This document shows positions 1 through 6,413 of a stretch of DNA of 9,651 nt, piece after piece; positions within the stretch are counted from its first letter, which is position 1; every line of letters begins with the position of its first letter. Origin of the DNA: JBBQVO01 sp038211505 (GTDB lineage: Bacteria; Chloroflexota; Dehalococcoidia; DSTF01; JACRBR01); NCBI GenBank assembly GCA_038211505.1, contig JBBQVO010000127.1:1-9651 (forward strand). The letters run 5' to 3'. A program made the translations under genes and the position numbers. The notes beneath the pieces are model-generated. The model was not told the DNA's origin. It ran no database searches and saw only the letters and a program-made list of their open reading frames with translations.

Positions 1-36
1 CACGCCGCCCTCATCATCGAAGCCAGCTGGTACTGA
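1..36 (+). CDS. 3' end of an upstream gene (partial)
   Basis: Frame 1 is open from the first base and reads HAALIIEASWY before a TGA at 34-36. Nearly every codon ends in G or C, as in dnaA downstream, so this looks like the last eleven codons of a gene that starts outside the window. A palindromic repeat begins 31 bases after the stop, the same arrangement as after the 81-aa gene that ends at 5731. The product cannot be identified from so short a tail, and a chance open frame is possible. Confidence 0.45.
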   Translation, partial: HAALIIEASWY

Positions 37-67
37 CACCCCGGCGGTCGTGACACGATTGTGCATC

Positions 68-100
68 TGTAGCGCGGGCTTTCCAGCCCGCGCGGGTAGC
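68..100. repeat. REP-like palindrome, copy 1
   Basis: A perfect 9-bp inverted repeat, GCGCGGGCT (72-80) and AGCCCGCGC (85-93), has a 4-base loop TTCC and sits between TGTA and GGGTAGC. A near-identical element is at 5759-5792. Both lie about 30 bases downstream of a stop codon, which suits a 3'-end or terminator-associated repeat. There is no T-run, so a classical intrinsic terminator is not supported. Confidence 0.8.
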
Positions 101-698
101 AGCAGCACGGATCACCAACGACCAACGCCGCCCCGAACAACGAATTCCATGCTTGCCCGAACATTCAAATGCATCGCTCCAAGATCTCCCCCTCTCCGCT
201 GTGTGCAGAGCGGCCAGCGGTTAGGTGCTCGGCCGAAAACGAAAGTTCGTTGTTCATCCCGTAACGCGGCTGTCATCTTCAAACTCCCACCGCACGCTAT
301 GGATAGGGACAAATTTCACGCCGCAGTCGTCATAAAAGACTTGATCCCCTACGACCTCAACCGTATGATCCGCCTGTCCTGATAGTTACATCCGCCTCAC
401 ATCCAGCGATCGCTTCGTTGCATCGCCGCCGTACAAGCAGAGGGCATGGGGGAGCGAGAGTCGCGTGAGGCCGGCTCGAACAACCTGGTTACTTCGACCT
501 ATCGCATAACTTTTTTCATCACGTCGGTTCAACTCATTTCACAAACCGCGCGCAGCGCCGGGGGGAGTTCGTGTTGCCTGTTGCAGGATGCATTCGCGGC
601 GGCCGGAAGAACACGCACACACGTACACAACATCGCCGCGCACCACGACGCGCGACGCTGCACCCCGTAGCGATCGCCACACCCGAGGCGCCCGCATC
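101..698. other. Long upstream region of dnaA, no convincing gene
   Basis: About 600 bases less GC-rich than the flanking genes. The open frames here (for example + 50-382 and + 446-670) have no recognisable motif and do not share the C-rich third-position pattern of dnaA. There is a short AT-rich patch with a T6 run near 510-516. I looked for an origin of replication, because origins often lie beside dnaA, but found no cluster of DnaA boxes (TTATCCACA-like) on either strand. The best match I noticed was one 7-of-9 site at 535-543, which is not significant. The dnaA promoter presumably lies here, but no clear -35/-10 pair stands out. Confidence 0.5.
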
Positions 699-2132
699 AT
701 GACGACGGCGCCCGCTACTCCCGCTACCACCTGGGCCGCGACGCTCGGCCAGATCCAGATGATCATCACGCCCGCCAATTACGACACCTGGCTGCGTGAC
801 ACCATCGGCCTCCGCTACGACGCCGACGACCACACTTTCGTCGTCGGCGCGCCCAGCGCCTTCGCCACCGAGTGGTTGCACACCAAGCTCCGCCCGATCC
901 TCGTCAAGACGCTCGCCCGCGTCCTCGGTCACGCCGTCGAGGTCACCTTCGAAGTCGTCGCCGTCCACGGCATCGACGCCCCTGCCCTCATCGCCGACCC
1001 CATCGTCGCCACAGATCTCACAACAGGTGGCGTACCGTCGCCCACGCGACGCAACAGCGCTCCGCCACCCGCCATCCACCCCGCTCTCACGTTCGATACC
1101 TTCGTCGTCGCCGACGAGAACCGCCTCGCCCACCAGGCCGCCCGCAGCTGCATCGTCGAGCCCGGCAAGCTCAACCCGCTCTTCATCGTCGGCTCGTCCG
1201 GGCTCGGCAAGACGCACCTGCTCAGCGCCATCGGCCACGAAGCCTACGAGCAGGGCCTCAACGTCATCTACGCCCCCGCCGAGCGCTTCGGCAACGACTA
1301 CGTTAAAGCCCTCGGCCCCGGTAGTGGGCTCGGCGGCGGCATCGAGCAGTTCCGTCGCCGCTATCGCAACGCCGACGTTCTTCTCATCGACGACGTCCAG
1401 TTCTTCGAGGGCAAAGAGAAGTTCCAGGACGAGTTCTTCCACACCTTCAACGACCTCCAGTCCGCCGGAAAGCAGGTCGTCATCTCCGGCGACCGCATGC
1501 CGTCGCAGCTCGTCGGCCTCATGGACGCGCTGCGCGGCCGCCTCCAGTGGGGCCTCGTCGCCGATCTCCAGAAGCCGTCCTTCGCGACGCGCCTCGCCAT
1601 CCTCCGCGCCAAAGTGCAGCAGCACGCCCACCAGTTGCCCGATGCCGCGCTCGAGCTGATCGCCGAGCGCTGCTGCCCGACCGTGCGTGAGCTCGAGGGC
1701 TACCTCAACCGCGTCCTCGCCTACATGCCGCTCGTCGGCGGCAAGACGACCGCCGACGTGATCGAGCGCGCGCTCTCGCCGCTCTCGCCCGTTTCAGCGC
1801 TCGCCGCCGATGACCCGCCCGACGTCGACACGATCATCATCGCCGTCTGCCGCCGCACCGGCACGGACGCCGCCGACCTCCGTGGCCGCAGCCGCACCCG
1901 CGACGTCACCTACGCTCGCCACCTCGCGATGTTCATCCTCAAGGAAGACGGCCGCAAGACGCCCGCCGAGATCGGCCGCCTCTTCGGCAACCGCGACCAC
2001 AGCACCGTCCTCGCCGGCATCACCAGAATCACCCACGAACAAACCACAAGAGAAGAAACAAAAGCAGACCTGACCGCCATCCGCGAAACCCTAACCCGCC
2101 CCCACACCACCAACACCGCCATCGCCGTATGA
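699..2132 (+). CDS. dnaA: Chromosomal replication initiator protein DnaA (or DnaA paralogue)
   Basis: A 477-aa cytoplasmic AAA+ protein of the DnaA family, which binds DnaA boxes at the origin, oligomerises with ATP and opens the duplex. Domain I covers roughly residues 6-80 and is followed by a short Pro/Ala-rich linker. The AAA+ core has Walker A GSSGLGKT at 165-172, Walker B LLIDDVQF at 228-235 with D231/D232, and the conserved RGRLQWGL segment at 279-286, where R281 is the likely arginine finger. DNA-binding domain IV has GRSRTRDVTYARHLA from 396 and the signature GNRDHSTV at 430-437. Length is typical. I chose ATG 699 because domain I starts right after it; the longer frame from 588 adds low-complexity residues. 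The Shine-Dalgarno is weak (GAGG 685-688). Oddities are a Gly-rich insert near 206-214 (GPGSGLGGG), SGDRMP where DnaA usually has SSDRPP, and L for the usual F after R281. The family is certain; whether it is the main initiator or a second copy is not. Its stop overlaps the next start (ATGA). Confidence 0.95.
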   Translation: MTTAPATPATTWAATLGQIQMIITPANYDTWLRDTIGLRYDADDHTFVVGAPSAFATEWLHTKLRPILVKTLARVLGHAVEVTFEVVAVHGIDAPALIADPIVATDLTTGGVPSPTRRNSAPPPAIHPALTFDTFVVADENRLAHQAARSCIVEPGKLNPLFIVGSSGLGKTHLLSAIGHEAYEQGLNVIYAPAERFGNDYVKALGPGSGLGGGIEQFRRRYRNADVLLIDDVQFFEGKEKFQDEFFHTFNDLQSAGKQVVISGDRMPSQLVGLMDALRGRLQWGLVADLQKPSFATRLAILRAKVQQHAHQLPDAALELIAERCCPTVRELEGYLNRVLAYMPLVGGKTTADVIERALSPLSPVSALAADDPPDVDTIIIAVCRRTGTDAADLRGRSRTRDVTYARHLAMFILKEDGRKTPAEIGRLFGNRDHSTVLAGITRITHEQTTREETKADLTAIRETLTRPHTTNTAIAV

Positions 2133-2338
2133 GCGATCGCGAAGCCGCTGACAACGTCACTTGCCGCCACTGCCGCGATCCCAAGAGCGAACACCGCATC
2201 CTCTTCGACGAAGCAGGCGACGACTACCTCGTCTGCCCCGGATCGCTGGAAGACAACACCTTCGACGAAGACGGCGACGAAGAACTCATCCGCCAACACT
2301 CGGCCAAGAAGCACCCCGCCGGCGCCTCACAGACATGA
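2129..2338 (+). CDS. Small Cys/His-containing protein, putative zinc binder
   Basis: A 69-aa acidic protein whose ATG overlaps the dnaA stop as ATGA, implying translational coupling. Residues C12, C15, H22 and C36 are spaced C-x2-C-x6-H-x13-C, a plausible single CCHC zinc site, with CPG closing the motif. The acidic tail (about residues 41-52) has many Asp and Glu, and the C-terminus is Lys/His-containing. No named family is recognised. Codon use (mostly C or G in third position) matches dnaA, and the exact start/stop overlaps on both sides argue for a real gene. It could be a DNA- or protein-binding accessory factor; that is only inference. Confidence 0.7.
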   Translation: MSDREAADNVTCRHCRDPKSEHRILFDEAGDDYLVCPGSLEDNTFDEDGDEELIRQHSAKKHPAGASQT

Positions 2339-2565
2339 TCCGCTGCGACATCTGCGACGCTCCCGCTGCCTGCATCGACTACAACGACGATCATGTTTTC
2401 TTCGAATGCACGGCCACGCCCGCGAAGCATCTCTGGTGCGAACCTCGCAACCCTCCCTGCGCCCGTCGCGACGCGCGCCTGAGCGACCATCACTCCTCGG
2501 CCCACATACAATGGATCTGTCCAGACGGCGCATCCGCACCCGCATTCAGGTTGAGCCATGAGTGA
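2335..2565 (+). CDS. Small Cys-rich protein, putative zinc binder
   Basis: A 76-aa protein starting at ATG 2335, which overlaps the preceding stop as ATGA. The same frame is open further upstream, inside the 69-aa gene, but that part is an Arg/Pro-rich frame shadow, so the coupled start is preferred. Cysteines are at 4, 7, 13, 25, 35, 42 and 62, with histidines at 20, 32, 52, 53 and 57. The opening C-x2-C (CDIC) and later Cys/His residues suggest one or two zinc sites. No family is recognised. It lies between the 69-aa gene and the 39-aa ORF and overlaps both, so it is probably cotranscribed with dnaA and the McrBC-like genes. Confidence 0.6.
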   Translation: MIRCDICDAPAACIDYNDDHVFFECTATPAKHLWCEPRNPPCARRDARLSDHHSSAHIQWICPDGASAPAFRLSHE

Positions 2566-2677
2566 TCCATTCGACCGGCTCGTACAGATCGTCGAGAACG
2601 ACGGCCCCAGAGAGAACTGGACAGCCACGAACGAAGCCGCGTTCGGCGACCTGTTCGGCAGTCGGTATCCGAACTAA
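2558..2677 (+). CDS. 39-aa ORF in frame with the McrB-like gene
   Basis: ATG 2558 overlaps the end of the 76-aa gene by eight bases (ATGAGTGA) and the frame runs to TAA at 2675-2677. The product begins MSDPFDRLVQIVENDG and ends GSRYPN, with protein-like composition. It is in the same frame as the McrB-like gene, whose ATG is only 33 bases beyond this stop, with no other in-frame stop between. It may be a leader peptide or microprotein that carries ribosomes towards the next start, or the original N-terminus of that gene, split off by the TAA. I recognise no family. A weak AGG (2548-2550) precedes the start. Confidence 0.45.
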   Translation: MSDPFDRLVQIVENDGPRENWTATNEAAFGDLFGSRYPN

Positions 2678-2710
2678 GCAGAGAAAACTATCAGCGTCCG
2701 CGCACCCGAC

Positions 2711-4027
2711 ATGTCGAACGAAACGAACGTCCCGTACGCGGCGCTCATTCACAGCACGAGCCCGACGAGCGGTGCGTACTCCGGTATGTCAGTGGTCTTG
2801 TTCCCTGTGCCAGGTGCGCCCTGTCTCATTGCGTTTTGCGTCGACACCGGAGGCATCAGTCCCGACGACGAGATCCTCGGCCGCCCCGGGCATGCCCGAG
2901 CGGTTCAAGCGATCGGTTCTTGGCCAAATGCGACCCAGGGCAATGGTCGTCGCGTTGCGTGGGCTAAGCACGATCCGGTGCGCATCGACGAGCCGATTCC
3001 GCCGCAGGTCGCGCGCGACTTCCAAGAATACGCAGCCGTCTTCGCCAAGTACGGCAACGTCCTGTACGGCATCTATCGACCGCACAAAGGCGACGCTGCG
3101 ACGACCAAAGAGGTGCTCGCGGCGTTCCTCGACCTCATGTTCGAAGCCCGGGGTTATACGCCGCTTAGCAACTTCACGACCCACGCCGCCAGTATCCGTG
3201 CAAAGTGGTTCGCTTACCTCATGCCCACGACTTCGGCAGAGGACGTCATTTCGCTTCTGGACGCACGGAAGTACGCGGTCATTCAGGGCCCGCCCGGAAC
3301 CGGCAAGACGCGCATGGCAGGCGAGATCCTGGCTGGCCACTACGCTGGCAACGGCCGCGCGATCCAGTTTCACCCGAACACGACCTACGAGAACTTCGTC
3401 GGTGGTCTCGCGCCAGTCAGATCCGCAGACGCCGTCGGCCTGCAGTTCGCTCCCACGCCGGGTTTCCTCATGGAGGCGGCGGTCGCGGCGCGAAACAGCG
3501 GCAAGCCCTACTTGCTACACATCGACGAGATCAACCGTGCGGACATCGCGAAGGTGCTCGGCGAGGCAATTTACCTGCTTGAACCGGACGACGTGAAGAC
3601 GCGCGAGATCGGGCTGCCGTATGACTTCCCAGGATTTGGTCGCACGTTGGCGCTGCCGGAGAACCTCCACATCCTTGGCACCATGAACAGCGCCGACCGA
3701 AGCCTCGCCATCGTCGATGTCGCCGTCCGACGACGATTCGCCTTCACCAAGCTGTGGCCGCAGCTGCAAGTCGTCGAACAGTTGGGAGGTGAGGCGATGC
3801 AAGAAGCGTTCAAGGCGCTCCTCGGCGTCTTCACCGACTACGCCTCCGACGAGGCGCTCGATCTCGTGCCGGGGCACTCATACTTCTTGGAAAAGGACGA
3901 TGTCGCCGCAAAGAGGCGGCTCGAGACTGGGCTAGTTCCATTGTTGGAGGAGTATCTCGCGCAGGGCTATGTCGGCGGATTCTCTGAGCAGATCCGCGCT
4001 TACCTCCAGTGGCTCGAGAGCCGATGA
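2711..4027 (+). CDS. mcrB: McrB-like AAA+ GTPase subunit of a type IV restriction system
   Basis: A 438-aa protein with a C-terminal McrB-type motor. Walker A is GPPGTGKT (193-200), the McrB hallmark FHPNTTYENF starts at F220, Walker B is IDEINR (271-276), the MNxxDRS signature is GTMNSADRS (323-331), RRRF follows at 340-343, and GHSYF is at 388-392. In the McrB family this motor hydrolyses GTP, forms rings and drives DNA translocation by the McrBC complex; MNxxDRS is linked to nucleotide recognition. The first ~180 residues are not the known E. coli McrB methylcytosine-binding domain as far as I can see. They contain YAALIHSTSPTSG and LGRPGHARAVQAI and probably specify the target. ATG 2711 is the only in-frame start after the TAA at 2675. 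There is no Shine-Dalgarno, so coupling to the preceding 39-aa ORF is likely. The stop overlaps the McrC-like start (ATGA), the usual McrB-McrC order. Confidence 0.88.
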   Translation: MSNETNVPYAALIHSTSPTSGAYSGMSVVLFPVPGAPCLIAFCVDTGGISPDDEILGRPGHARAVQAIGSWPNATQGNGRRVAWAKHDPVRIDEPIPPQVARDFQEYAAVFAKYGNVLYGIYRPHKGDAATTKEVLAAFLDLMFEARGYTPLSNFTTHAASIRAKWFAYLMPTTSAEDVISLLDARKYAVIQGPPGTGKTRMAGEILAGHYAGNGRAIQFHPNTTYENFVGGLAPVRSADAVGLQFAPTPGFLMEAAVAARNSGKPYLLHIDEINRADIAKVLGEAIYLLEPDDVKTREIGLPYDFPGFGRTLALPENLHILGTMNSADRSLAIVDVAVRRRFAFTKLWPQLQVVEQLGGEAMQEAFKALLGVFTDYASDEALDLVPGHSYFLEKDDVAAKRRLETGLVPLLEEYLAQGYVGGFSEQIRAYLQWLESR

Positions 4028-5463
4028 GCCCGGCAACTGCGAGACCGCGCGTTGCGCGGGGGCGCCCGGAGCCAACGTGCTTCGAGATCAACGACTGCTC
4101 AACGAGTCGCATCCCGGCGCTCAGTCTGCTTCGTGGAGATCGTCCACGCGATCCGAACAGCCTGGCGGCACGCCTGGCTGATCAATTCGTGACGCGGAAT
4201 CGTTCGTTGTTCAACGGCATCGGCGTCGAAGCGCAGCCGCGTTTTGACGGCGCGAGCGTCACGATCGAGCTCACCACATCAACCAAGATCGGCGCGACGC
4301 CCCTGCTCTCGCCTGTGACCGGTCGTCCCGAGTACGGTCTCATCGTGAGGCCTCGGTTCGAGTGGTCAGGCATCGGCCCAATGCTCTCCGACATGGGCTG
4401 GCGGATCGTACCGCAGCCACTGCGCGTCCCCATGCTGCCGCGCTCGGATCGCAAGATCCCGCCGTGGTTGCTCTCGACGATCGTCCTCGCGCGTGTCCAA
4501 GCGATGCTGGCGCAACTCACACGCCGATTCGAGATGGTGAGCGAGACGCGCACCGCGCCGCGCGGCAGCGTCGATTGGGCGCGATACGCGACGCAAAACG
4601 TATCCCGTGCTCGCTATACCGATGTCCCATGTCGATATCCGGATCTGCGCGACGATCGCGATCTCAGATCCGCCATACGATTCACCCTGCAGAAGCAGGT
4701 ACAAGGGCTGGAAAGCCAGCGGTCGGCTGGCGCATTCGTGCTGCGCCTCATCGACCTCTGCCAGCGACTCCTCGAACGCGTCCGCGATGTACCGCCGCGG
4801 CAACCAGCACCACGCGAACTCGACGGCTGGCTCCACGGCCCCCTTCGCACCGATGCGTTTCGCGACGGGTTGCAAGCGATCGAATGGACGGTCGACGACC
4901 GCGGTCTCGCCGGACTCAGCGACCTCCAAGGTCTCCCGTGGGTCATGTCCATGGAGGAGTTCTTCGAGGCCTGGGCGGAGTCTGTGCTTACGATCGTCGC
5001 TCGGAGAACAGGCGGCGTTGTCAGAACGGGTCGCCAACGCCAGACGCTCACGCCGCTAACTTGGGAACCGCCCTCGCGCGGATCGCAGAAGTATCTTCTG
5101 CCCGATCTCATGCTCGATCGCGGCGACGCGACTATCATCGTCGACGCCAAATACAAAGAGCATTGGGAGGAGATGCAACAGCGCGGCTGGATGAGTCTCG
5201 AAGACGAACTACGCGAACGTCACCGCGCCGACCTCTTGCAGGTGCTTGCGTACGCGAACCTCGCGACCACCCCGCGCGTAGTCGTCTGCCTCGTCTATCC
5301 ATGCTCGCGCGCGACGTGGGCGTCGCTGAAGGCGCGCGGGCAACTCGTGCACCGCGCTTCCATCGTCGCGGGCACACGCGAGATCGAACTGCTCCTCACC
5401 GCATTCCCAATGGGCGAGCCCGCGACGACCGTCGCCGAAGAATTCGCCAAAGCCATCGCATAA
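4024..5463 (+). CDS. mcrC: McrC-like nuclease subunit of a type IV restriction system
   Basis: A 479-aa protein with a C-terminal PD-(D/E)xK nuclease: P360-D361 in LLPDLMLD, then D374-A375-K376 in VDAKYK, and Q406 in LLQVLAYA, the order and spacing expected for McrC. In McrBC, McrC stimulates McrB GTP hydrolysis and carries the cleavage centre that cuts modified DNA after translocation. The N-terminal ~200 residues are probably the McrB-contact and linker region, including FEINDCS and a segment around RPEYGLIVRPRFEWSG. All three catalytic positions are intact, so the nuclease is predicted to be active. ATG 4024 overlaps the McrB-like stop (ATGA) and is preferred over the in-frame ATG at 4009. 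The next gene starts 22 bases after the stop. Confidence 0.88.
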   Translation: MSPATARPRVARGRPEPTCFEINDCSTSRIPALSLLRGDRPRDPNSLAARLADQFVTRNRSLFNGIGVEAQPRFDGASVTIELTTSTKIGATPLLSPVTGRPEYGLIVRPRFEWSGIGPMLSDMGWRIVPQPLRVPMLPRSDRKIPPWLLSTIVLARVQAMLAQLTRRFEMVSETRTAPRGSVDWARYATQNVSRARYTDVPCRYPDLRDDRDLRSAIRFTLQKQVQGLESQRSAGAFVLRLIDLCQRLLERVRDVPPRQPAPRELDGWLHGPLRTDAFRDGLQAIEWTVDDRGLAGLSDLQGLPWVMSMEEFFEAWAESVLTIVARRTGGVVRTGRQRQTLTPLTWEPPSRGSQKYLLPDLMLDRGDATIIVDAKYKEHWEEMQQRGWMSLEDELRERHRADLLQVLAYANLATTPRVVVCLVYPCSRATWASLKARGQLVHRASIVAGTREIELLLTAFPMGEPATTVAEEFAKAIA

Positions 5464-5485
5464 CCCGCTGACAAGGAGAAACACC

Positions 5486-5731
5486 ATGGGCTACACGATC
5501 CAGATCAACCCTGACGCGCCCGCGTACCACATAAACTTCGACCTCTTTCAGTTGATCGACGCCGCCGCCGCGGAGCTTGAACTCAAGTACTACACGCTCT
5601 CCGCGACGAACACGGTGCTCCGAAAACTACGCACCTTCACCGCCACGAACGACGAGGAAGCGGCCGTCGTAACGGATCTCATCGCCCACCTCGAAGCCGA
5701 CGGCACAGCCGAACTCCTGATCGGCTACTAG
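5486..5731 (+). CDS. 81-aa protein of unknown function at the end of the McrBC-like block
   Basis: The start is well defined by AAGGAG at 5473-5478, seven bases before ATG 5486. The product begins MGYTIQINPDAPAYHINFDL and looks like a small, acidic, soluble alpha/beta or helical protein with no cysteine, signal peptide or membrane segment. The helical part around LFQLIDAAAAELELKYY is followed by a Thr/Asn-containing segment and a second helix (VVTDLIAHLEADG). No family is recognised. It lies 22 bases after the McrC-like gene on the same strand and ahead of a palindromic repeat, so it is probably the last gene of the operon. A role as an accessory or regulator of the restriction module is only a guess from position. 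Confidence 0.75.
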   Translation: MGYTIQINPDAPAYHINFDLFQLIDAAAAELELKYYTLSATNTVLRKLRTFTATNDEEAAVVTDLIAHLEADGTAELLIGY

Positions 5732-5758
5732 CAGGGCCTTGGAAAAACTCACCTCACC

Positions 5759-5792
5759 TGTAGCGCGGGCGTTTCAGCCCGCGCGGGGTAGC
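5759..5792. repeat. REP-like palindrome, copy 2
   Basis: GCGCGGGC (5763-5770) pairs with GCCCGCGC (5777-5784) around the loop GTTTCA. The outer bases TGTA on the left and GGGGTAGC on the right match the copy at 68-100, with only small differences in the loop and one extra G. It begins 27 bases after the stop of the 81-aa gene. The two copies therefore bracket the dnaA-McrBC block in the same orientation. It may act as an RNA 3' hairpin, although no T-run follows. Confidence 0.8.
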
Positions 5793-5888
5793 TTCGACGT
5801 TGACCTAATCAAGGCGCCAGGGCCGGTCGCCGCTGCCGTTTTCAGCATCTGCTATCCGGCCGCGCGACAATGTTGATGAGCCGCGTAA

Positions 5889-6107
5889 CTACTCGGCGCC
5901 CGTCACAACCACACCCTCACGATCGCGCACGCAATCCCCGTCATCCTCGTGCTTCCCCATGTGAAAGTCGACGCAACCAACGCCGCAGAAGCGCGCCTCG
6001 CACCCGCGCAGTTCACACACTGGCGCATCATCGACGTCATCGATCTCCAGCGGGCCGCCACACCACGCGCACTCCGCCGCCTTTACGCCTTCAAACTGTC
6101 TCACCAT
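5889..6107 (-). CDS. Small zinc-binding protein with treble-clef-like Cys/His pattern
   Basis: The only convincing minus-strand gene, 72 aa. The frame is open as far as 6194, but ATG at 6107-6105 is chosen because AAGGAGG lies four bases before it. Ligand-like residues are C13, C16 (CAWC), C31, C36, C41, C45, H49, H53 and C59, which is enough for two zinc sites. The arrangement CELRGC-x4-C-x3-C-x3-H-x3-H resembles compact treble-clef or MYND-like fingers, but I cannot assign a family. It is divergent from the 135-aa gene at 6414 and convergent with the 81-aa gene ending at 5731. It probably acts through protein-protein or nucleic-acid contacts; that is inference. Confidence 0.72.
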   Translation of the reverse strand: MVRQFEGVKAAECAWCGGPLEIDDVDDAPVCELRGCEARFCGVGCVDFHMGKHEDDGDCVRDREGVVVTGAE

Positions 6108-6111
6108 CTCG

Positions 6112-6118
6112 CCTCCTT
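6112..6118 (-). promoter_or_regulatory. Strong ribosome-binding site for the minus-strand zinc protein
   Basis: CCTCCTT on the + strand reads AAGGAGG on the minus strand, a full match to the anti-Shine-Dalgarno, four bases ahead of the ATG at 6107-6105. It fixes the start and is the main evidence that this small gene is real. Confidence 0.7.
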
Positions 6119-6183
6119 GGTGTGCCCTCCGTGCGTTGCCCTGAAATAGCATCAAAGCGGGTCGCCAAACCAAATCGAACTCC

Positions 6184-6202
6184 CCTTCCCGCATCGGGAA
6201 GG
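6184..6202. repeat. Perfect short hairpin
   Basis: CCTTCCCG (6184-6191) and CGGGAAGG (6195-6202) form an 8-bp perfect stem with a 3-base loop CAT. No T-run follows on either strand, so an intrinsic terminator is not supported. Its style, followed by GGCTGGGGGTTAGG at 6224-6237, looks like dispersed intergenic repeat sequence seen in other high-GC genomes; copy number here is unknown. Confidence 0.6.
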
Positions 6203-6282
6203 TCGAAGAGTCGCCTTAGAGACGGCTGGGGGTTAGGTTCTTCGCCCGCCAAGACGTTCCGTTTCTCAACAGCCCGACCTCT

Positions 6283-6300
6283 TCTGTGCCCTCTGTGCCC
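6283..6300. repeat. Tandem 9-base duplication
   Basis: TCTGTGCCC occurs twice in direct succession (6283-6291 and 6292-6300), followed by TCGTTGG. It resembles CTCTGTG-type dispersed intergenic words known from many environmental bacterial genomes. It lies in the spacer before the 135-aa gene. Confidence 0.55.
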
Positions 6301-6413
6301 TCGTTGGATCCACCCCGAACAGTGACACCACCCACTACGAGATCGCCATCTCCAGTCCTCACAATCACCTCAACAACCCCCACCAGCAACCGCAACCCGC
6401 GAGGTGACAACAC

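Larger units (their letters stand above)
6108..6413. other. Divergent spacer with repeat-like sequence
   Basis: The 306 bases between the minus-strand zinc gene and the 135-aa gene hold no supported gene. They contain a perfect hairpin (6184-6202), a 9-base tandem duplication (6283-6300), and C/A-rich, G-poor sequence from 6310 to 6400 leading to the ribosome-binding site of the next gene. Promoters for both divergent genes should lie here, but I see no clear -35/-10 pair. Confidence 0.5.

Noticed and set aside
535..543. Possible DnaA box upstream of dnaA (7 of 9 match)
   Set aside because: A single weak match without a cluster or AT-rich unwinding region is expected by chance.
534..1631. 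365-aa minus-strand open frame opposite dnaA
   Set aside because: It mirrors dnaA codons in a high-GC gene and is rich in repeated Gly, Ala, Asp, Glu and Val without any domain. It is a frame shadow of a certain gene.
2562..3596. 344-aa + strand open frame overlapping the McrB-like gene
   Set aside because: It is a Ser/Arg/Thr-rich alternative frame with no motif, while the other frame carries the full McrB signature.
4362..5471. 369-aa + strand open frame inside the McrC-like gene
   Set aside because: It is an Arg/Pro/Ala/His-rich alternative frame of a gene with intact catalytic motifs, so it is a shadow.
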